Shown here: one piece after another, positions 61,894 to 64,000 of the stretch | Numbering within the stretch: the first letter of the stretch is position 1 | Layout: every line of letters begins with the position of its first letter | Assembly (NCBI GenBank): GCA_002471575.1 | Contig: DKQG01000034.1 | Span: forward strand, 35,651 to 99,650 | Source: Alphaproteobacteria bacterium UBA7314 | GTDB lineage: Bacteria > Pseudomonadota > Alphaproteobacteria > MPNO01 > UBA830 | Direction: 5' to 3' | DNA: 64,000 bases | Translations under genes and position numbers: made by a program | The notes under the pieces: generated by a model | What the model saw: the letters and a program-made list of their open reading frames with translations, nothing else | What the model was told of the DNA's origin: nothing | Database searches by the model: none

Positions 61894-63759
61894 ATGGCAT
61901 TCCCGCCCCAGTTTCTTGATGAAATCCGCGCTCGGCTCACATTGTCCGACATCATCGGGCGATCCGTGAAGCTGACCCGCAAGGGCCGCGAATACACTGG
62001 CCTTTGCCCCTTTCACAATGAAAAGACACCCTCCTTTACCGTATCAGATGATAAGAACTTCTACCACTGCTTCGGGTGTGGCGCCCATGGTGATGTCATT
62101 TCCTATCTTATCGAAAATGACGGGTTATCATTCCCCGATGCGGTAGAGCGACTTGCGGCGGAGGCGGGCCTGGAAGTGCCGGCCTCGACGCCGCAGGAGC
62201 GGGAACGGGAACAGCGCCGGGCGGAATTGGTCGACGTTGTCGAGGCGGCGTGCTTGTTCTTTGAGAGCACCCTGTGGGGCGAAGCCGGGCGGCAGGGGCT
62301 TGAATATCTGCGCGGTCGCGGACTGACGGACGAGACGATTCGCCGCTTCCGGCTGGGTTTCGCGCCCGCAAGGAATTCGCTGAAGACCGCGATCGTGTCA
62401 AACGAGATGCCTGAAGCGATGATGCTGGAGGCCGGACTGATGCGCCGGCCCGACGACGGCCGCTCTCCCTACGATTTTTTCCGCGACCGGGTGATCTTTC
62501 CGATCCGCGACGGCAGGGGCAGGCCGATCGCCTTCGGCGGGCGCACCATGGGCGACGGCGAGCCCAAATATCTCAATTCCCCCGACACGCCGCTGTTCGA
62601 CAAGCGGCGCACGCTGTTTGGCCTCGATACGGCGCGCAAGGCCGCCTACGACTCCGGACGTGTGATCGTTACCGAGGGCTATGTGGACGTCATCGTGCTT
62701 GCCCAGGCGGGACTGAATGAGACGGTCGCGCCGCTCGGCACCGCGCTGACCGAGAGCCATATCGCGCAGCTGTGGAAGCTGGCGGATGAGCCGGTGCTCT
62801 GCTTCGACGGTGACAAGGCGGGCCTGCGGGCGGCGGGCCGCGCGGCGGAACGGGCGCTGCCGCTGCTGGCGCCGGAAAAATCGCTGCGCTTTGTCACGCT
62901 GCCGGAGGGAGAGGATCCAGACAGTTTGGTGTCGGCACAGGGCCCTGCCGCTATCAATGCGCTGATAGACAAGGCTGCTCCGCTGGCTGCCATGGTATGG
63001 TCGCTGGAGGCCGAGGGCCGCGACATCGACACGCCCGAACGCATCGCTGGGCTGGAAAAACGCCTCGAGGACCGCGCGCTGTCCATCGCCGACCGCAAGG
63101 TCCAGTTCCAGTACCGGAAACTGTTCCGCCAGAAATTAAAGGACATGGTTAACGCGCACCGCGGCGGATCAGGCCGGGGGCGCGGCGGACACAATGGCAG
63201 TTTCGGTGGTGCAAGCGGCGGAAATCCTTGGGGAAACAGTCCCCAAAATGCCCGATTTTCGGGGCCTCGGACCGGTCCGGAGGTCCTAAAACGGCGGCTT
63301 GAACAGGCCCTACTGGCCTGCGTGATCAACCATCCCGGTCTGTTGGAAACTTTCGACGAAGATTTAGCAATGATTAATGTTTCCGATCCTTTGCTTGACA
63401 AGCTGCGGCAGGAAATCTTAAAGGTTCACGCCCTCGCGGAAGAACTTGACTCAACCGGCTTGAAGAACCAGTTGTCTAACCAAGGGAACGGCGAAATTTT
63501 GCAGTCTGTGTTGTCATCGGAAGTCTACATTCACGCGGGGTTTGCCCGCGCTGATGCACCTGATGGAGAAGTACGGACGGGTTTCCTAGAAGTTTTGTCG
63601 CGGCAGCTTGAGCCGGCGCGGCGAGCGGACCTGGAAGAGGCAAGGCAGTATTATATAAACGACCCGACAGACGAGAATTGGCAACGGTTTGAAAAACTGA
63701 AGCTGGATGGACCCGGATTTCGGAGTTCCGAAACGGAATCGTCGCGGTATTCGGGATAG
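61894..63759 (+). CDS. dnaG: DNA primase
   Basis: A 621-residue primase that makes RNA primers at the fork. The CHC2 zinc finger is complete (C38, H41, C59, C62) in GLCPFHNEKTPSF and YHCFGCGAHGDVIS. The Toprim core has VIVTEGYVDVIVLAQAG and CFDGDKAGLRAAGRAAER near residues 265-320. A Gly/Ser-rich linker (about 425-450) leads to the C-terminal helicase-binding domain. TTG 61891 sits one codon upstream of ATG 61894 and could also be used. It precedes rpoD, as in the macromolecular-synthesis operon. Confidence 0.96.
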   Translation: MAFPPQFLDEIRARLTLSDIIGRSVKLTRKGREYTGLCPFHNEKTPSFTVSDDKNFYHCFGCGAHGDVISYLIENDGLSFPDAVERLAAEAGLEVPASTPQEREREQRRAELVDVVEAACLFFESTLWGEAGRQGLEYLRGRGLTDETIRRFRLGFAPARNSLKTAIVSNEMPEAMMLEAGLMRRPDDGRSPYDFFRDRVIFPIRDGRGRPIAFGGRTMGDGEPKYLNSPDTPLFDKRRTLFGLDTARKAAYDSGRVIVTEGYVDVIVLAQAGLNETVAPLGTALTESHIAQLWKLADEPVLCFDGDKAGLRAAGRAAERALPLLAPEKSLRFVTLPEGEDPDSLVSAQGPAAINALIDKAAPLAAMVWSLEAEGRDIDTPERIAGLEKRLEDRALSIADRKVQFQYRKLFRQKLKDMVNAHRGGSGRGRGGHNGSFGGASGGNPWGNSPQNARFSGPRTGPEVLKRRLEQALLACVINHPGLLETFDEDLAMINVSDPLLDKLRQEILKVHALAEELDSTGLKNQLSNQGNGEILQSVLSSEVYIHAGFARADAPDGEVRTGFLEVLSRQLEPARRADLEEARQYYINDPTDENWQRFEKLKLDGPGFRSSETESSRYSG

Positions 63760-63811
63760 CAAATGGAAAAACGCATCCGTCCACCGAGACGGTGGGGGGC
63801 GGAAAGACATT

Positions 63812-63843
63812 TGATATTAGAGTTCGCTGATATTAGAGTTCGC
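63812..63843. repeat. 16-base tandem duplication
   Basis: The unit TGATATTAGAGTTCGC occurs twice in perfect tandem (63812-63827 and 63828-63843) in the 133-base spacer between dnaG and the rpoD start. It probably arose by slippage, and it changes the spacing of any promoter elements in the rpoD leader. Confidence 0.9.
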
Positions 63844-63892
63844 GCCCGCCCCAGTTGGGTAGGTGCGAGGTAAACTGGGGGACGAACGTCTT

Positions 63893-64000
63893 ATGGCGAC
63901 CAAGATCAAGGAAACAGAAACCAAGAAGCAGCCCGCGGCGAAGAAAAAGCCCGCGACGAAGACTGCCGCCAAACCGGCCGCGAAAAAGACGGCTACTAAA
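63893..64000 (+). CDS. rpoD: RNA polymerase sigma factor RpoD, 5' end only
   Basis: The window ends 36 codons into this frame, which starts MATKIKETETKKQPAAKKKP and is rich in Lys, Ala and Thr. That composition matches the disordered Lys/Ala-rich N-terminal extension of alphaproteobacterial RpoD. The gene order yqeY-dnaG-rpoD makes the housekeeping sigma factor the expected gene. No sigma domain is visible within the window, so the call rests on context and composition. Confidence 0.8.
   Translation, partial: MATKIKETETKKQPAAKKKPATKTAAKPAAKKTATK

Overview
This 64 kb window is chromosomal DNA of a moderately high-GC alphaproteobacterium, most likely of the Rhodospirillales type. The evidence is the combination of lineage-restricted families (DUF1013/TrcR, DUF1192, DUF1465, TIGR02444, DUF4164, ELM1-like) and gene orders familiar from that group: zapA-6S RNA-5-FCL-TIGR00282-yebC-ruvCAB-ybgC-tolQRAB-pal-cpoB-tilS-ftsH-folP-glmM, moaE-moaD-moeA-mobB-pgsA-uvrC, carB-greA, and yqeY-dnaG-rpoD. 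I saw no tRNA or rRNA gene, no CRISPR array, no complete insertion sequence and no prophage. Almost everything intact is housekeeping.

Layout. 0-5.3 kb: small alphaproteobacterial proteins, a TrcR-type regulator, a quinone oxidoreductase and ribosomal protein L31, separated by poorly coding, partly AT-rich DNA. 5.3-8.7 kb (minus): a three-gene envelope cassette of an OmpA-like secreted protein, a MotA/ExbB-like channel and a MotB-like peptidoglycan-binding protein. 8.8-12.7 kb: inositol monophosphatase, then EF-P with both of its beta-lysylation enzymes (EpmB, EpmA). 12.7-16.2 kb (minus): a nonsense-interrupted luciferase-like monooxygenase, a glyoxalase-fold protein with no clear start, ThiE and class I aldolase. 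16.3-34.7 kb (plus): a long run covering division (ZapA), 6S RNA, folate (5-FCL, FolP), recombination (RuvCAB), the complete Tol-Pal envelope machine, TilS, FtsH, GlmM and ThiD. 35-36.7 kb: a MarR regulator divergent from a branched-chain aminotransferase. 36.7-44.2 kb (minus): molybdenum cofactor genes, PgsA, UvrC, then FolB with a FolM-like reductase and a Na+/Ca2+ exchanger. 45-51.5 kb: UvrB, a Tat-exported MsrB, an Lrp regulator divergent from an ELM1-like protein, TrxB and LysR. 51.5-53.3 kb: a candidate small RNA and the two-subunit 3-oxoacid CoA-transferase. 53.5-61.1 kb: GreA and CarB, then a foreign-looking block that separates CarB from CarA. 61.3 kb to the end: YqeY, DnaG and the start of RpoD.

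A recurring theme is gene decay at the joints between conserved blocks. I find in-frame stops, frameshifts or truncations in a second DUF465 gene (1.9 kb), the LLM monooxygenase (13.6 kb), a PhzF-family gene (34.7 kb), a CPA2 cation/proton antiporter (44.5-45.2 kb) and an acyl-CoA dehydrogenase fragment (59.4-59.8 kb). Unidentified remnants lie at 0.6-1.2, 18.7-19.1 and 57.4-58.0 kb. Lesions of different kinds within single genes argue for real decay, although sequence error cannot be excluded for the single-lesion cases.

Regulatory or structural items beyond genes are: a structurally supported 6S RNA, a two-copy palindromic repeat (9.75 and 52.56 kb), a DnaA-box palindrome beside a very AT-rich stretch (41.75-41.95 kb), a MarR-type operator overlapping its own start codon, an AT-rich dyad in the Lrp/ELM1 divergent promoter, and several terminators. 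All calls come from reading translations and motifs by eye; no database search was run.
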